Of a DNA stretch of 28,856 bases, positions 27,970 through 28,856 are shown one piece after another. Numbering within the stretch: the first letter of the stretch is position 1; each line of letters begins with the position of its first letter. The translations under genes were made by a program, and so were the position numbers. The notes under the pieces are model-generated. The model did no database searches. It was given only the letters and a program-made list of their open reading frames with translations, and was not told the origin of the DNA. Source of the stretch: a virus; IMG/VR virus record IMGVR_UViG_3300020172_005130, positions 1 through 28,856 of that record, one strand, 5' to 3'.

Positions 27970-28856
27970 TCAGAGTTTACAGGATTCGCAATCAGATTCA
28001 TCATCGTTTATACCGCTTGGTAATTCAATTTCATCTTCTGCTTTTGAACCAGCTTTATCTATAAGTGAGTAATAAAAAGTTTTTAAGCCCCACTTGTGTC
28101 CTAACATCAAATTCTTCGCAATCAATGTTCCTGGTACTTTTCTATCTCGAAAGTGTTTAGGCGAATAAAATGAATTTACACTGATTGATTGGTCAACATA
28201 AGCAGCCAATACTGCTGCTGTTTTCAGGTAACCGATACAATCTGTTTGATCCCACATTAACTGATATTTGTTTTTCAGTTTATGATATTCTGGAACAACT
28301 TGTGTTAATGAGGCTGCCTTTGATTCTTTTGTTTGAATCAATTGCATTGGCATTTCAATACCATTGGTAGAATTAATAACAACTGAACTACTTTCAACTG
28401 GTGCGATTGCCATTTGGGTTGCATTCCGAACGCCACTAACTTTCATTCTTTCACGAAGAGGTTCCCACGGTAACTCGGGTGTGAAATCGGTTAATTCATT
28501 GACACCTTCTGCACGTAATTCCCATGGAAAGATACCTTGACCATATCTAGTTTTTGCACTATCTAAACACGGACCACGTTCTTCCGCCAGTTCAACCGTA
28601 GATTCAGTCAAATAAAATGCTTGATGTTCCATGAATGTTTTTACTTCTGCCAGCATATCAGGTTCGCCATATTTCAACCCACGTTTAGCTGCCCAATATG
28701 CCAAGTTAGTAATACCAATTCCTATAGGACGAATTTCATCATTACTCAATTTACTTTGAATTGACAAGAAATCTTGGTAGTCTAAAATATTGTTCAAGCT
28801 ACGGTGTAGAATCCTGCAAGCTCTACGCATATCTTCTGGATTTCTAAATGCGCCCC
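27970..28856 (-). CDS. nrdA: Ribonucleotide reductase class Ia large subunit, C-terminal part
   Basis: The frame runs from the stop at 27970 to the window edge (codons GAFRNPEDMRRACR at the edge), so only about 295 C-terminal residues are present. R1 features are 'EIRPIGIGITNLAYWAAKRG', 'SGVRNATQMAIAPVESSSVV' with 'INSTNGIEMP' (dimer/active-site barrel region), and the redox tail 'DDESDCESCKL' whose C-E-S-C pair is reduced by glutaredoxin or thioredoxin. 'GLKTFYYSLIDKAG' contains the radical-transfer Tyr pair. It is the first gene of the nrd cluster seen here. Confidence 0.95.
   Translation of the reverse strand, partial: GAFRNPEDMRRACRILHRSLNNILDYQDFLSIQSKLSNDEIRPIGIGITNLAYWAAKRGLKYGEPDMLAEVKTFMEHQAFYLTESTVELAEERGPCLDSAKTRYGQGIFPWELRAEGVNELTDFTPELPWEPLRERMKVSGVRNATQMAIAPVESSSVVINSTNGIEMPMQLIQTKESKAASLTQVVPEYHKLKNKYQLMWDQTDCIGYLKTAAVLAAYVDQSISVNSFYSPKHFRDRKVPGTLIAKNLMLGHKWGLKTFYYSLIDKAGSKAEDEIELPSGINDDESDCESCKL

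Noticed and set aside
1-28856. Bacterial chromosome with curli, cyclase and chaperone genes
   Set aside because: Three phage-type homing endonucleases, PAAR pair, T4-like small proteins, split genes and the nrd cluster layout fit a large phage much better; still, no terminase or capsid gene is in the window to prove it.

Overview
The window looks like part of a large, AT-rich (roughly one-third GC), T4-like myovirus genome. The evidence is a class Ia ribonucleotide reductase cluster (nrdA, nrdB, glutaredoxin), a PAAR spike-tip gene beside an Ala/Ser-rich helical protein, three homing endonucleases of phage types, MazG-like and PGDYG-like phage proteins, phage-style S21, ClpS, DnaK and Hsp20 genes, tight gene packing with ATGA overlaps, and many very short genes. 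Host identity is inference. A circularly permuted tmRNA and low GC fit an alphaproteobacterial (SAR11-like or similar aquatic) connection, and curli genes and a phage bilin pathway have both been reported from aquatic phages. TAA and TGA are the usual stops, with TAG at three genes.

Region 1-1.73 kb is an accessory island. A ~260-bp imperfect inverted repeat (1-266 and 1421-1690) with IS200/IS605-type hairpins encloses one phage hypothetical gene and ~380 nt of non-coding, structured DNA with its own promoter. Region 1.8-3.1 kb, read leftward, holds a 21-aa basic peptide gene, a permuted ssrA (tmRNA), an atypical tRNA with anticodon CUA, and a phage hypothetical gene, ending at a strong terminator. 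Region 3.1-4.8 kb is the main rightward block: three related one-TM holin-like proteins and two small phage proteins whose first residues resemble the T4 capsid-targeting sequence.

Region 4.9-14.5 kb is one long leftward block starting at a consensus promoter (14517-14545). It holds heme oxygenase and a ferredoxin-dependent bilin reductase, then CsgF, CsgG, a curlin-like subunit, a FecR-domain/curlin fusion, a PA14/curlin fusion, a RimK-like ATP-grasp ligase and a CHASE2 adenylate cyclase. A GIY-YIG-type endonuclease gene has cut the cyclase into two reading frames. Pigment genes, an amyloid secretion system with its cargo, and a membrane cAMP-producing enzyme together make this the most unusual part of the window.

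Region 14.6-20 kb holds a second GIY-YIG endonuclease (rightward) and a leftward proteostasis set (clpS, hsp20, dnaK), a MazG-like hydrolase, ribosomal protein S21, a phage hypothetical and RlpA. RlpA is preceded by a ~300-nt leader that can fold into eight consecutive hairpins. Region 20-28.9 kb holds structural and metabolic genes: PAAR and its partner, an Sm-like protein, glutaredoxin, PGDYG protein, coiled-coil proteins, a third (EDxHD-like) homing endonuclease abutting nrdB, small genes, and nrdA running off the right edge.

Regulation is unusually legible. At least nine sites match TTGACA-N16/17-TATAAT closely. In about six promoters an inverted repeat is placed so that the -10 box lies in or beside its loop. 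This may be a way of terminating upstream read-through while starting a new, hairpin-free transcript, or a set of operators.
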